Below are positions 1 through 12,400 of a DNA stretch of 64,000 bases, piece after piece. The position numbers were made by a program, and so were the translations under genes. The notes under the pieces are model-generated. The model was not told the DNA's origin. It made no database searches and worked only from the letters and a program-made list of their open reading frames with translations. The number at the start of each line of letters is the position of its first letter. Position 1 is the first letter of the stretch. The stretch is from Oscheius sp. JU75 (taxonomy: Eukaryota > Nematoda > Chromadorea > Rhabditida > Rhabditidae): the NCBI GenBank assembly GCA_037178855.1, contig JASJZC010000005.1, positions 496,001 through 560,000 of the forward strand, in the 5' to 3' direction.

Positions 1-356
1 TGTGAAACATTTGAAATGAAAAGCTCTTTTGGCTCTACAGCAATCTTAAAACTTTAGTGAAGCCTCTATAACGGCCCAAACATGAAAACACCTTACCTTA
101 CGGTCCAGTTCTTAAGACGTGAGCACTTTCACATTAGCCGCCTACATTAGACCATCCTCAAGATTAGTTTTCTTAGACGGTCATTTCTTTTACAGTATCT
201 CCCGTGCATTACCATCATGATTTTTAAATCCAGCAAAACGTTCCGTTCCAAGTCAACATTTTCTTTTATAAAATACCCTTGAAACATACTAAAAAAAAAT
301 TTCCTGGATACGAAAACAGTACACTTTTGATTCAAAAACATCTTTCAAAATTTCAG

Positions 357-3300
357 GCCCACCGCTACCGCACAGCTCAACGCAGCAAGGACAAGGGTCG
401 TCTCAATCATCCGGATCCGAGTGGAATTCTAGCCATGCGCGCTCAACTGCCCCTGGAGAATGAATATGTGGATGTTTTGCGAAAGTTCAAGCTCTCGTTC
501 AACCTGCTGGCCAAGCTTAAAGGTCACATCCATGAGCCCAATGCCCCGGAGTTGCTGCATTTTCTCTTCTCGCCCCTGAAACACATTGTGGAATCGTGTC
601 ATTGGGGACTGGGGAGGAATATTGCTCCGCAGGTTGGCTCAAATGCTTATACTATTTTTGAGTTGCTAGTGAAAGTAGTCGTAGGAGAGCATAGTACTTT
701 GATGCGTGCTGCTTATCTGATGAAACATAAACAGTTGGGAGTTTCAGTTTCTGGCGAAACCTAGAGCTTTGTGTCAGTTTCATGATCAGTACGAGTAGAA
801 GCTAAAGGTAAAGCTTCTATCTGGCTTCTATTCATTAGCTGGATATAAGTTCTTGATGAACCCGTACCTCATACTTCATCGAAAACTTGGAGATAGTGAT
901 GGAGGAGCTTTGTTCACAGACAAGATTTTTCCTAATAACAGAAGAAATCTGTAGGAGCTAACTATTAGATTTTTGACGAAATAAAAAACTCCTATCTTAG
1001 TTCCTCTAAAAAGTTTTTTGTTTCATTCAACAGCAAAGAATAGCGAACTAATCTGTTTGTATATCTGTAGTAAAATATAAAAATATTCCAGGTTGTCGCC
1101 CCTCTGCTCTCCCTGGAAGCCCGTGAACTTCTTCAAAACTGCCTGAGCAGCAAAGAATCCGATATCTGGATGAGTCTCGGCGAAGCGTGGAGGACACCTC
1201 CGTAAGCTTCTTGCTACTATTTTTGTCGCTGCTTGAGTCTGGTAACGTAGACTCTAGCACAAACTGACTATAATGCCCCGGTGAAACACTATTCGTATCT
1301 CGAAATCAGCGAAGGTGTCAGATCTTCTAAAAGACAAAGTCTTGGAGCATTTTTTCTGACCAAAGATTTCTAGAGAGGACTGGACCAGTGCCCTGCCCCA
1401 GCCCTACAGGCCTGTCTTTTCCGACGGCTTTGCGCCCTACGGCTACCCGGATCAGATGAACCATGGCAGAAATCACCCGGCCCCATTGCATCGGGGTGAA
1501 AGCGCTCCACCGGCCCAGTACCGACAGCCTCCCCAGAGGGAGAGAAGCATCGATACGGTGAGACTTTTCTGGATCCCTATTTTCGGGTCATTTTCTCGGA
1601 TTTTTTCGTTTTTTTTTCTCTCGGATTTCTCGGTTTTGGCATGTTCTGCAAAGTAGTAGATCCTTATCCAAATCTACAACTTTTCAGGACATATCAAATC
1701 CGAAAAACTACTTCTTTGACCCGAAAATGACGGTGTAAGTGTCAGGAGAGGATGCTGATTTTTTAGACAGTATGCTTGCACGTTTTCCTCCGTTTGTGTG
1801 TGTGTCTTTGTTCAAAAAGTCATGTCAAGTTTTCCCCTATATTCCTTCTGTTTCTCAGGCCCCGAACACCCCGCTTGTCTCCCGTTCCCGTCATCCTCTT
1901 CCGGCTCGACCTCAACGCAACATGAGCGTCGACAATGTAAGTGTGCTGTGCTTGGTTTTTCGGGTTTGTTTACCAATATGGTGCATGATCAATTTTCCTC
2001 TGTAGCACTCTTGTTTTCCGGGCAGTTTAGGTCGGTGAATATATTTGATAGGATGTAATGTGAGTGATGTGAGCGAACGATTGCAGTAGCATAAGGGCTT
2101 GGTGGAACAAAAAGGAATGAAGTGTTTCAAGTAGTGTATGACTGTAGGAATTTTCACTAGTGACTACTTTTTCCGCTACTCCACAAAAGTGTCACAAATG
2201 TGGAAGGATGATTGATGTTTCAAGGGTAGAGCATATAGCAGTTAGCAAACTTTTGCGCACAATCCGTCCATGTTAAGTCGCATTTTCAATCTTCGATCAA
2301 TAGAACTCTAGGAGTACTGCAGGTTTCAAATTCTATTGAGAAGAAAGAAGAGAGTCGTTTGTGTAATAATAACTGTGAAAGAGTTCGCTTTCGGATTTGC
2401 TGATACTACAAAAAACTGCTAAGAGCAAAGGAGTGCAAAGGCAGAAGTTCTCGTTACTTATAGACATGCTGCAACATTGAAAGAATTTTTGATTTAGCAC
2501 GCTAACCCTCTAAATTTTCAGCTGGACCTCGACCGTCTCTCACTCGAGCGTGAACGGATGGACTTCGAGCGTGCCAAAATGGTCGAGAGGGAGAGACGAC
2601 TCCTAGGCGAAGAGAGACGTCTCCGAGAGGAGAGGGCCCGAGTCGAGGCCGAGAAGACGATGCTGAAGCACGAGACCTCGAGTCTGCAGAACGGAAGGGG
2701 AGAGGAGAGACGTGAGGAGCGGCGAAGACCGACCTATGAAGCTCCACTAAGTTCGCAGCCTTCACCAGCTCCAGCTAGGGCTCCAGTCCCGGCCGCGAGA
2801 CCAAATCTGCCCGATTTGGATGCCCAATCACCGAGACAGCGGGCCTTTGTAGATGACATAGTGGGCAGAGGAGGGAAACTCGTCTACGCGACCTTTGACA
2901 GAATCGCACAGAACCCCAAGGAACTGACTGTCAGTAGAGGAGAGTACCTGGAGGTGGGTGTTTTGGGGGTCAAAAAGTATGAGAACCCCTTTTGCCACAG
3001 ATTATATAGGGGTATGAAACAGTTTGGAAAAATCAATATCTCCGGAATATGGTTGCAAAAAAGTCTTTGGGAAATATTCAATTTTGTTCAACCAACCCAA
3101 CTTCCCATAACCGAATTAACCTCAGTATTTCTCATCTCAGTACACTGAAAAGGTTAATACTCGGAACGGACGGAACAGCAATCCTTCCAACGCCGCCGCA
3201 AAAAAACACATTCTTATGAACAAAAAAAATTTAATGTTTTACTAGAAAAGTGAATATTGTCCAAGGAATGAACAGCGTTATCTAACAACTTTTGGTCAAA

Positions 3301-6300
3301 AGTCCCAATTTCCCAGTAGAACTCATTCCGAATTCAAAAAAAAAATGTTTCACTGGAAAGCTAAAACTGTCAGTGGAACTCGTTTGCTTCAGCTTCGACT
3401 TCAAAAAAATACACAAAGTGTTTGTGAAGCCAAAAAGCGTCATTTTTCAGGTCTTGGAAGATTCAAAGAACTGGTGGGAGTGTCGCAATGTGCACCAGCG
3501 TGTCGGCTACGTCCCACATACTATTTTGAGTGTGGTTCCGTCTCCGGACAGTCGCGACATCTACGGACAGCCGGTATGTTTTCTTGTTTCTAGTATTTGT
3601 ATGCGAAAGGGGGCATATTGACCCTCGCGTAAGATAAATATGACGAGAGTCGTCTCGGTCAAGAGCTCTGTGGAGACAAGATTAGGAAGAGCCCTTGACG
3701 AGGAGGTGAAGACACATTTTGGTCTCGAGGGACTAATAGTTACTGTATTTCCCTGAAAATGTTTTGCTGTTTCCTTCGAGAAATTATGTAAGCTGTCGTA
3801 GACATTCTATCAAAGCACTCAAGCCGAAAAAGGTGTAAACTTTTCAATTAGCAATGCACAAACATTCACGATGACATTGACGACGACTAGTTTGCTGGAA
3901 AGGGATTGCTTTTTTACCTACCGGTGAAACCTTTTTCGAGCAGTTTGCAAAAGTTCATCGAAAAGTCTTGAGGTTTACCGAAACTATCATACAGAGAGGC
4001 TGAGAGAAAGAGTCAGAGTAATAGTGACACAGAGAGACAAAGAGACAGAGAGGAAAGGTATTAGTGAAACCTTCACAGAATTCACATAAGTACGACTGAT
4101 GAAACAAAACCGGAAAGTTTCTAGCTTCATTGATGGCGTACAGCATTCACTTGAAGCAAATCTTGTTCGTGCCATAATCAAGTGAAAGACACATTTTGGA
4201 CCTTGGGAGGCCAACAGGAGCTATGTCTTCTGTTATGCCTCAAAAATTCTAATACTTTTATCGGCATGGGCGTCAGTAACTAATTAAACTCACATATATA
4301 TAATGACTCAAACCTTTCTAGAACTAGACCATTAGATAAGACCCCATTGGGAGAAAGTCAGGCTTGGTGATTCTGGGTAGATTAACTGCGCCGCATCGAG
4401 TCTCCGTTACTTGTATAATGCAAAAGTCTGGAAGAACTTATATATCTGATGAAAAGTAGCTATTTTCAGATGCGAGACCGTGACCGTCACCTAGCTCCGG
4501 TCCCTCATCAGCAAATGAACGGTCACCATCATCCCCCCTCTTCTGGAGCCCTGTCTCCGAAAGGTATGCTGCCCGAGGACGCGCCTTCCTACGTGAAGGA
4601 GAGGCAGGGAAAACGCGGCGAATTCCGCTACTTCTAAATGTTTTTCTTTTTTTCAACGAATCTATTTATATAGTGCACGCTAACAGAATCAAAAAGCTAA
4701 CACAGAGCAGTTCATCAGTACTAACCGCATGTCTCTTTTCAGTTCTTCTTATGTTTCACCTAAATAAATAAACCAAAAATTGTGATATTTCTTCCTCAGG
4801 GGCATGACAGCCCAAAAAATGAGTCATATCCTCTTGTCCCCCTTCTTTATAGCATTTTCACATTTTCAAAATTCCCGCCCTCATTCAAAAATGTTCGGAA
4901 CACAAAAAACTAAACTAACAAAACTTCGCCTAACACACACTCACAATACATATGTTTCCCAATGACTGAGCTCAATTTCACCCCCTCCATTGTCTTCAAT
5001 GTCCAGTGCCTTCTCTCCTCTTCCCAAACCCGTACCGTCTCGTTTTTTTGTCCGCCTTTCTGCATTTACCCTCTGTCTGTAAGAGAGTTCTATATACCCC
5101 CTGCTGCCTTCTCGAGATCCCAATGAATATTTATATATTTATACCATGTTTCAAAATTTATAAGAAAATGCGGTTGGTACTGATGATTAGGGGTAGTGCG
5201 TTGTGAGACAGAGAGATAGAGAGGCAAGGGAACGGAAACAGAGAGGCAGAGAAACAGAAAGACAGAAACACAGGGATAAAGAGACTGAGTGACAGAGAAA
5301 TAGAGACTCAGAGATAGAGAGACAGGGATAGAGAAACGGAGGGACAGAGAGACATAGAGATAGAGAACAAAAACTGAATGTTGTGTAACTTAAAGTTTAA
5401 AAAGAGTTTTTTGTCGTACCGATGAATACCGTTCGAAGAAGTAACGCAAAACGTGTGGCATTGTTATACCGCCTTGCTGAAACATTTATGGCTGTAACGT
5501 TCATATTTCCAAAAGTTCTCTCAAGACTACGTGATTGAAAAAACCAAAATAGCCTTGTTGTAAGAGTTCGGTGAAAATTTACAGGACGAGTTCACTCCGC
5601 TACCTTTTCTGACGCCGGAGTCCAGGCCAACGTTGTCCAACAACAGACAATTCATTCTCCGGCACCCGTACAGTCTCAGCTCGTCCAGCAGCAGCCGCAG
5701 TTCCAATCCCCACCGCCACAACAGCCACAGTTCATACAACAGCAGCCACAATATATCCAGATTCCCCAACAACAACAGCAACAGCAAATGTTCTCACCGG
5801 CTCCGGCTATCTATCAGCAGGTTCCGCAGCAGCAACAGCCTATCTACCAGCCTATTCAACAGCAACAACAGCCTCAGATTGTTCATGTTCCGATGGCAGT
5901 TAATCAGCAGGTGAGAGACAGCTTAATGTCTGTTCTGGTCACAGCTGTTAGGCCAGACGCCTGGACTACCTTTTTCGTACAAGTTTTCATCGCACACCTC
6001 AACCAGAGCAAAAACCAGAAAAGCTTATACAGACTCCATAAAGCAAAACATCCTCAAGCTTTCAGCCAATGCACAACTATCAGACTCCTCCAACCCAGTA
6101 CGCCTCTCCCGCTCCAACCCAAGATATGCTGGCCATGTTGAGACACCAACAGGCACAGAGTCACACCCCAGCCCCGATTCAGAGACGACCGGAACCCGAG
6201 CCTAATATGGTTCCAATTGCCAAACCTTCCCTTCTTCTGACAAAGAGAACACCCGAAGAGCAGCAGGTCATCCATGAACTGTCGAGTACTGTGGGGCAGG

Positions 6301-6816
6301 GAAATGTTGGTCATCCTTGGATTTCAAGATAGTCGAATTTAGATTCTGAGACCATCCAATAACATTCCCAAGCTACAGTCAAATATTATCATCAATGAAC
6401 GTTCTCCTTCTCAGGATGTGGCTCGTTGGCTGGAAGATAAAGGATTCTCATATAGGGTTCTTGAACTTTTCGATGGACAGGATGGATCAGCTCTGTTCAG
6501 TCTGAACAAGAGTCATTTGATTCAGGTACTGTCTTTTTGTCTCACTGTCTCTCTGCCTCTGTCTCTCTATCTCTCACATTCATACTCTCCAGGCTTGCGG
6601 CCGCGACGAAGGCAGTCGTCTCTACAGCCAGATCCTAGTCCAGAAAAATAGGAGTAATGTCAGTTTCTCTCTCTGTCCCTCTGAAAATCTTATTTCAAGT
6701 ACCAAACAAAGACAAACGCCGAGCTGAAGGCCATTCTGAACATGAGGAAAACGCACGTAGAGGTCACCAACACGGCGCCAGATGAAGAACCCGGTCTGGC
6801 CGTCATTGCTCAGTGA
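357..6816 (+). CDS. eps-8: EPS8-like actin regulator, 5' end outside window (13 exons)
   Basis: EPS8 proteins cap and bundle actin and couple receptor signalling to Rac at the cell cortex. Exons read from splice phase: 357-632, 1092-1201, 1374-1557, 1688-1732, 1859-1936, 2522-2953, 3451-3573, 4470-4563, 5585-5910, 6066-about 6305, 6415-6525, 6593-6658, 6700-6816. The first two encode the helical bundle with the family signature IWMSLGEAW. 2522-2953 gives an R/E-rich coiled coil and the start of an SH3 domain (LVYATFDR), finished at 3451-3573 (NWWECRN..GYVPHTILSVV). Then come a Q/P-rich linker and a SAM-like effector domain (DVARWLEDKGFS, ALFSLNKSHLI, YSQILVQK), with an ELKAILNMRK tail before TGA at 6814. 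The N-terminal PTB domain must lie left of base 1. Every junction keeps phase. The donor of exon 10 and the AAG acceptor at 6699 are least certain. The symbol follows nematode usage. Confidence 0.95.
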
Positions 6817-7255
6817 TCTCCAGTCCTTTAGCCCTCTTTTTCCTAATAATCTTTGTATATTTTCTAGTCTAGAACATTCTGTGATGACCCGAAGCTACAA
6901 AACACCTCCTTATAGTGTATCCCAAAAAAGCTATTTCCATTTTTTAGAGTCCCCGTAGAAGAGCCACTACTTACAAAATGTGCTTTTTGTTCCTTTTTTC
7001 TTTTCTTTCTTTTTTTTCTTTTTTCAGTTTCTGGTCCCGAGAATACAGTTTTTCCATTGCTCAAAAACATATTTTTCAGTAATAAACGACATCCTTATTT
7101 GTATGGTATGACCTAGCAGGGGTGGGAGGGGATACCTGCTAAATTTGACTAGTACGTATCCTCCGCCTCCTTCGTTTTGAAACAAAGTTAGCTTCTAGTT
7201 TAAGTGATCAGAATCGTGACCATTGAACATGATTGGTACGGCAAATGCGGTTCTC
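6817..7255 (+). terminator. convergent 3' ends; candidate poly(A) signal of eps-8
   Basis: Short spacer between the eps-8 stop and the stop of the facing minus-strand gene at 7256. A canonical AATAAA stands at 7081-7086, just after a pyrimidine-rich tract (6980-7030), and is the best polyadenylation signal for eps-8. No other gene is visible. Confidence 0.5.
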
Positions 7256-8062
7256 CTAGTTTCCGACCTTCGTAAGTGGATACGGTCGAGGAATTTCAAG
7301 TTGTTTGGTCATGAAAGACCGCGTCTTCCAACCAACTTCTCGGGTAGGATCAAGACACTTCTGATCTTTGCAATGTTTTGCAAACTTGTTGAGCCGATCT
7401 AGGGCTACAAGAGAATATCTTTTTGGGATTAGAGCTTGTGTTAGAAGTGAAAAACTTGTCCGGAGTTAAACAAAAAGAATAAAATATTTTGTCGCAATTG
7501 TAACTCAGAATGGCGCTATACAGTACTATCTTTCTTTACTAAAGCGCAGTGGTATCCGTCTGTCTGTCATGGTGTCAGCACAATTGCATGTCAACACTAA
7601 TTCCTAAAAACTCTGACAAGTCATTTCAAGCGACGAGATGAGGAGTCAACTGCGGGGGCAACTTTTGTTACTAGGGAAGCGGCGAAGCCGCCTGTTATTA
7701 CTTCTAAACCAAGAATAAACGGGCTGCAAGGCTGCCGACGGCAGCTGGTACAGTACTAAAATGTACTGTCAGCTGCTGATTTGTTCTTTTCTTACCACGT
7801 CTCTCGAATAGGATACCAGGTCGTTTCTACCACAATTTCGAATGGAAATTTGGGCTTCGTACGGAGACACAAGCATTAGACGATCATTAACGAGTTTTTC
7901 AGCAATTGGATGATTTTTATCCATCAGGCTTTTGACTTAAAAGGCAACTTCCAATAGAATATATTACTAACATTTGTTCCTGTCTGTATTGATGGGTTCT
8001 TTGAGAGCACTTTCATCTTCATTTCTTGGTGTTTTGAGCTTTCTATGAAGTTCCTCCATTTT
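7256..8062 (-). CDS. uncharacterised small protein gene (3 visible exons)
   Basis: I do not recognise the family. Exons read on the minus strand: 7968-8062 (first ATG at 8059, directly after a GCAG acceptor), 7796-7928, and about 7256-7434 ending in TAG at 7256. Splice phase between the first two is exact, across a 39-nt intron. Protein pieces are MEELHRKLKTPRNED, then MDKNHPIAEKLVNDRL, SPYEAQISIRNCGRN, and finally PKRYSLVALDRLNKFAKH, DPTREVGWKTRSF, IPRPYPLTKVGN. Composition is convincingly protein-like but shows no known motif. The intron before the last exon contains a 220-bp Helitron copy, and the phase into that exon is not resolved. The ATG so near an acceptor would suit spliced-leader trans-splicing. 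It could instead be the 3' part of the gene whose exons lie at 8477-8821. Confidence 0.5.
7529..7748 (+). mobile_element. non-autonomous Helitron, 220 bp
   Basis: It begins with TC after an A and ends in CTGG before a T. A 15-nt hairpin (GCTGCCGACGGCAGC) overlaps the last bases: the Helitron terminal grammar of 5' TC, 3' hairpin, CTRR and A/T target. Near-identical boundaries recur at 44450-44666 and related ones at 16327-16812. It sits in an intron of the minus-strand gene. Both flanks read TACAGTACTA, odd because Helitrons normally make no target duplication. Confidence 0.75.
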
Positions 8063-8476
8063 CTGCAAATGAGTTTTTACGACAAGTTCCAGAAGGAGTC
8101 AGTTTCAGCCACGTCGATTTACTGCTTTCCAAGTTTAGTTACTTATCCTTCTGTTCCTTCTTCGACTTTCTGGTTCCCTTGGCTTTTTCTCTCGAAGCTC
8201 TGGCTCTGACTACAATTTCGTCTCTCTATGTCCAGATGTACTCCTAATATAGCCGATAATAGACTTCATCACAAAAGTCTTAACAAAGTTGACGAATTGC
8301 ATTTTTTTTCAGCCCTCCGAGTGCTGCCTTCTTCTTGCTGGCCTTTCTGCTTCATGCTTAACGTTTCCACATTATTTTCCTTCTTCTTGTTTTTGTTGTT
8401 CGTCTCACCTCCCCACCTTCTGTGATCCAATCAAAGGGACGAATCAGGTAACGGGTCCAGAAATAATGTCAACTAC

Positions 8477-8821
8477 CTTCTTCAGATGTTCCTTCGGGAA
8501 TCACAAAGGATAATGCAGTCCGTACTGTATTTAGATACTGTAACCAAACAGGTATCCTATCTTGGATGGAGGATTCCAAAGGATAATTCTTACAGTATTG
8601 TCTAGCTTTCGTTTACAATCTCAGGCTGCTTGCACTTTCTTTTTCGATTCTTCCTTGCTCCAGTACTGGTGTCTAGACTTTCTTGAGGTACAACCAGCAG
8701 AGATCTAAAAGCACTGCCGTATTTGTTTGTCGTTCGTAATCTACACTTGACGAGTCATATCTCGTTCCGACGGGGACGTGTGGTCAACTGGGAGTAGAGA
8801 CGTCATCAGGTGCAACAGGTC
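8477..8821 (-). CDS. three phase-consistent exons of an uncharacterised gene
   Basis: Minus-strand exons 8745-8821, 8617-8704 and 8477-8537 join without breaking frame and have normal GT and AG signals. They read DLLHLMTSLLPVDHTSPSER, then VSLLVVPQESLDTSTG followed by a lysine/arginine-rich ARKNRKRKCKQPEI, then YLNTVRTALSFVIPEGTSEE. The next coding material is lysine/arginine-rich sequence around 8310-8420 and 8150-8220, whose splicing I could not settle. No family is recognised; the basic stretch could be a nuclear localisation signal. The exons may belong to the 3' end of the gene at 9443-13276 (its exon ending at 9640 is also in phase 0) or to the gene ending at 7256. Confidence 0.4.
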
Positions 8822-9442
8822 CTGCAAATAGAAAGTTCCATGAGAGAACGAAAGTAGTAGTTAGAGGGAAAATGAACTTTCACAGGGGCGAAAGCTAGTA
8901 CACAAAGTGTACTCGACTAGTTTCCGTGCAGTTCCTGGACATCCGGTTGAGTATTAACCTGGAATGGTACTTTGAAATACACAGATTTTGTAGGTCTTAC
9001 AGTTTTGGCTGACTCTTGATAGCAATACTTCAGTATGTTGTCCATTCAGTCCAGAAGGATCCAATAGTTATAAAGTGTCGCCGTAACGTGGATCTTCTCC
9101 GCTGTCCCATACCGTGCTATATGTCATCATCCCAGACTCATGAAAATGTTTTGCATGGAGAAAAAAAGTGTTAGTAAGCAAGTGAACATCCGAAAGAGAG
9201 AATTCTATTCTACATTCGATCGGGGAACGGAGGCGTCGACTGAACGAAAATGCCGCAAGCAAAGAGAGATGGGTTAATCAATATTTATTCAAGAATATAG
9301 AAAAAAATACAAACATGCAATTAGACTAGAACGAAAAGTTATCCAAATACCAAAAAAATCACGGGGATTGCAGAAAAGCGGTAGTCAAATGAGGAGAATA
9401 AACGAAAGGAAGTGAATACAAAGCTGCGGTGATTGTTTTATG
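8822..9442. other. no firm gene; possible exon fragments
   Basis: Small minus-strand segments look exon-like, for example after the acceptor near 8963 (VNTQPDVQELHGN) and around 9070-9240, but none could be joined in phase to its neighbours. Nothing else is evident. Confidence 0.3.
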
Positions 9443-12400
9443 TCAGGTTTGTATGTAATGGGTTAAAGTACTGCTCTTTAGGTACCAGGAAGTCGGGTTG
9501 ACCATTCTGTCCAATACGAACGCCTGAAAACGTAGGTTTGAAAACCGTGACTGTCTTTATCCATGGCTCACACGATCCCGTCATTTAACATCATCAATAG
9601 AAGATATGTGTAGTTCGAAATAAACTGTGCAATATATACCGGATCGTTCACTTTCAGACGGTTTCCCTCTCCTTCCCTCTTGTTCATCTCATTGTCACAG
9701 TATCCCCTGCGGTTAAACGATACATTCGATGCCTTTCCGAGACGAAAACGATTCTCTGTCTGTGGGTGGAAGTGCATAGGAACCGTGTTAACACTTGGAT
9801 CAAAATCATGGATTGCCTTAGAGACAAACTAAAGTTAAATTTATGGAATACGGTATTAGTGCTCGAACCTGTGGTGTTTCTTGCGGACAATCTCTAGGAA
9901 GTGCAGAAGCTCGCACGACTTCTGGTACATTTTCTCCTGCCGTAGACATACCTTGAAGCCGTTGAATGAGTATGGCCCGATCAGATTCTGTTAGCATCTG
10001 ACAGCTTTTAAGGACCTCGTCTAGTTCGGAAGCAGAATCTGTTGGTTCGGAAGTCTAAAAAGTAAGACACAAATAAATCGGGTCAACGGAACACTTACGG
10101 GTACAGGAATACCCTCCAGATCTGTCAGTCTGCATTTTTTGCGTGAGAGCAGTTCCCGGAGGTGTCGTATAAGGTCTAGTAGCTGCTTTACTCTCCGCTC
10201 ATTCTCAGCCGCTTTGGTGCAAAGTGCTTGCCTATATTTGAAAGCCTCTGTGGCTGAATGTCCTGGATGAGTCGGTTCGTTGACAACAGGCTGCACCCCA
10301 TTCCAATCTAAAAGGGTCAAAATTGAAGGAACATAAAAGCTTACTCTTTTGAATGTACTCCACGCATTCGTCAATTTTATCCATTACTACGTCAGGACGT
10401 TCTTTAAAGGCTTCTCGCTTAGAAGTTACAAGTTGATCTTTGAGTAGACCGAACTCTTTGTCGATGTCCTCACCGAGAGCCTTGAATCTCTATACAAAAA
10501 CATACAAAAACAGAAACTTTTATAAAACCAACCTTATCTTGCCTCTTAAAATGTCGATTTATATTTTCCGTTCTCTTCCTGTTTCTTTCAGAGTCGTTGT
10601 AAGCTAAGCCACGCTTTCTGATCATTTCCGCATAGGGTTCGGGAACTGATTCGCCTCTTTTAAGTGGTAGAGGTTTCTCTTCCAAGGCTCTTTTAACCCT
10701 GTCGCCGAGTTCAATAAGTTCCTAGAAAAAAATGATATGAAAGAATGAAAAATCGTAGCTCACTTGGGTTTTTTGTGATATTTTTCGCGTGTTAGCTGTC
10801 TGCAGCCATTCTTCGAACGATGGTATGTGAGTGAGAAGTAACGAATACGTGTTGTCGTCCTTGATCACGAGCCTTTTACTCTCGAAGTTTTCCAACAGGT
10901 CTCTACAGAATTGACCCGCTGCATCGCCTTTTTTGATGTGAGTCGAACCCTTACGGTCAAGGCAGAACAGCCGCAGCGACCCCATCTCGATGTTCGTAAA
11001 TAGAGCAATAATTGTGCACCACAGCGAATCAGAAGCTATAAAAACAAATGATAGTCAGCGTCTTAGCTGACTTACAGATTTTTTTAAGAACGCTTGGTCC
11101 CGAGGAAGTTGGAGTATCAATGCCTGCTTGTGCACGGGGTTCGGACGATGTTGATGATTTTTGGGGCTGATGAACACTATCTGCCGGAATCTGTTGAGAT
11201 CTCTCCTCTCTCGCCACAGAATGGTAGGGATTGCGTACCGTCTGATGAAAGGCTGGTTGTCGAGCCTAGAATGAATAGATCCTAGAATGTTTGTGAAAAG
11301 AATTACGGGCGGGTTGAAGTTAGACGGAAGGACGGAAAGAACAAGGGCAGGTGGACAAAAGAGAATAGAAACCTTACAAAACCTAAGGATTCATGTTGTA
11401 ACCGTCATTGCCCCCTCCCCTAGGGGCGATAGCATTACTTGGCGAGAAAGTTGGGTCGAGGGATAGGAAATGGGTTCAAAGTGTGAGTGACTGTGAGGTC
11501 TAAGAGTGGGAAGTGGGTTGAACTGATTAGCAGTGTTCTATATCAATCGTTTTACTGGGGAAAGGACTAGGTATGTACGCCTCGAAGGTGCGCAACAAGA
11601 GCCTAACTTGTGTAGCTCTAAATCTAGTTCGAAATGGCCAAAAGACTGTGTGTATGTGTCTGTCTGTCTGAAATCCTAATTGCCAATTTGTCACTATTAT
11701 TTTGTGACGGCAGTTAATCTTTGCAAGTCAAGACACATCGAGCCAGTTTGGGAGAATGTTGTCCCTGTCACGGTAGCTCGACTCTACCTGTCACGAGCCC
11801 CAACAGGGCATCAGCCAAACATATTCTCACCAATTCTCCAGAAGAGTTTGGGAGGGAGGGGAGGTTTAGACTATTCAGTGCTTGATAAGTAGATGTTGGT
11901 TGATTGTTCCTGTAAATATAGGATATTCAAATGTGAAATCCTTTAGATTCGATTATGACAGTAAATCCAGCAAAATATCCAGTAGCTCTTTTGTCAATAT
12001 AAACACGCGTAAAAAAACGTCGACTCACAAGTACTGAAAATCTTCCTCTTCCATTATTTGTTTTTTGATTCTTCATTAGCGGAGGTAACGAGCTAAAAAA
12101 CTAGATAAAAAATTATAAAAAAAATACGAACTCTTGTTGTTGACCCTTACCGGACACCGGAGGTGGCATGAGAAAATGCTCGTAAACAGCCTGGGCGTTG
12201 TCAGGGTCTGTAATACAACTGTTGCTTTAGAATCTTTCGAAAAATCAACATAATTCCGAAGAATTAGCAAAGAAAAAACAGAAGAGGCTAAACAAGATTG
12301 CGAAAGAAGACGCAAAAAAATGCTCTGAGACAACATACACGTTTCGGCAAGGAGCACATGCTTTGGCGCATATCGTGGACAATTAATCACGGGGGCAAAG

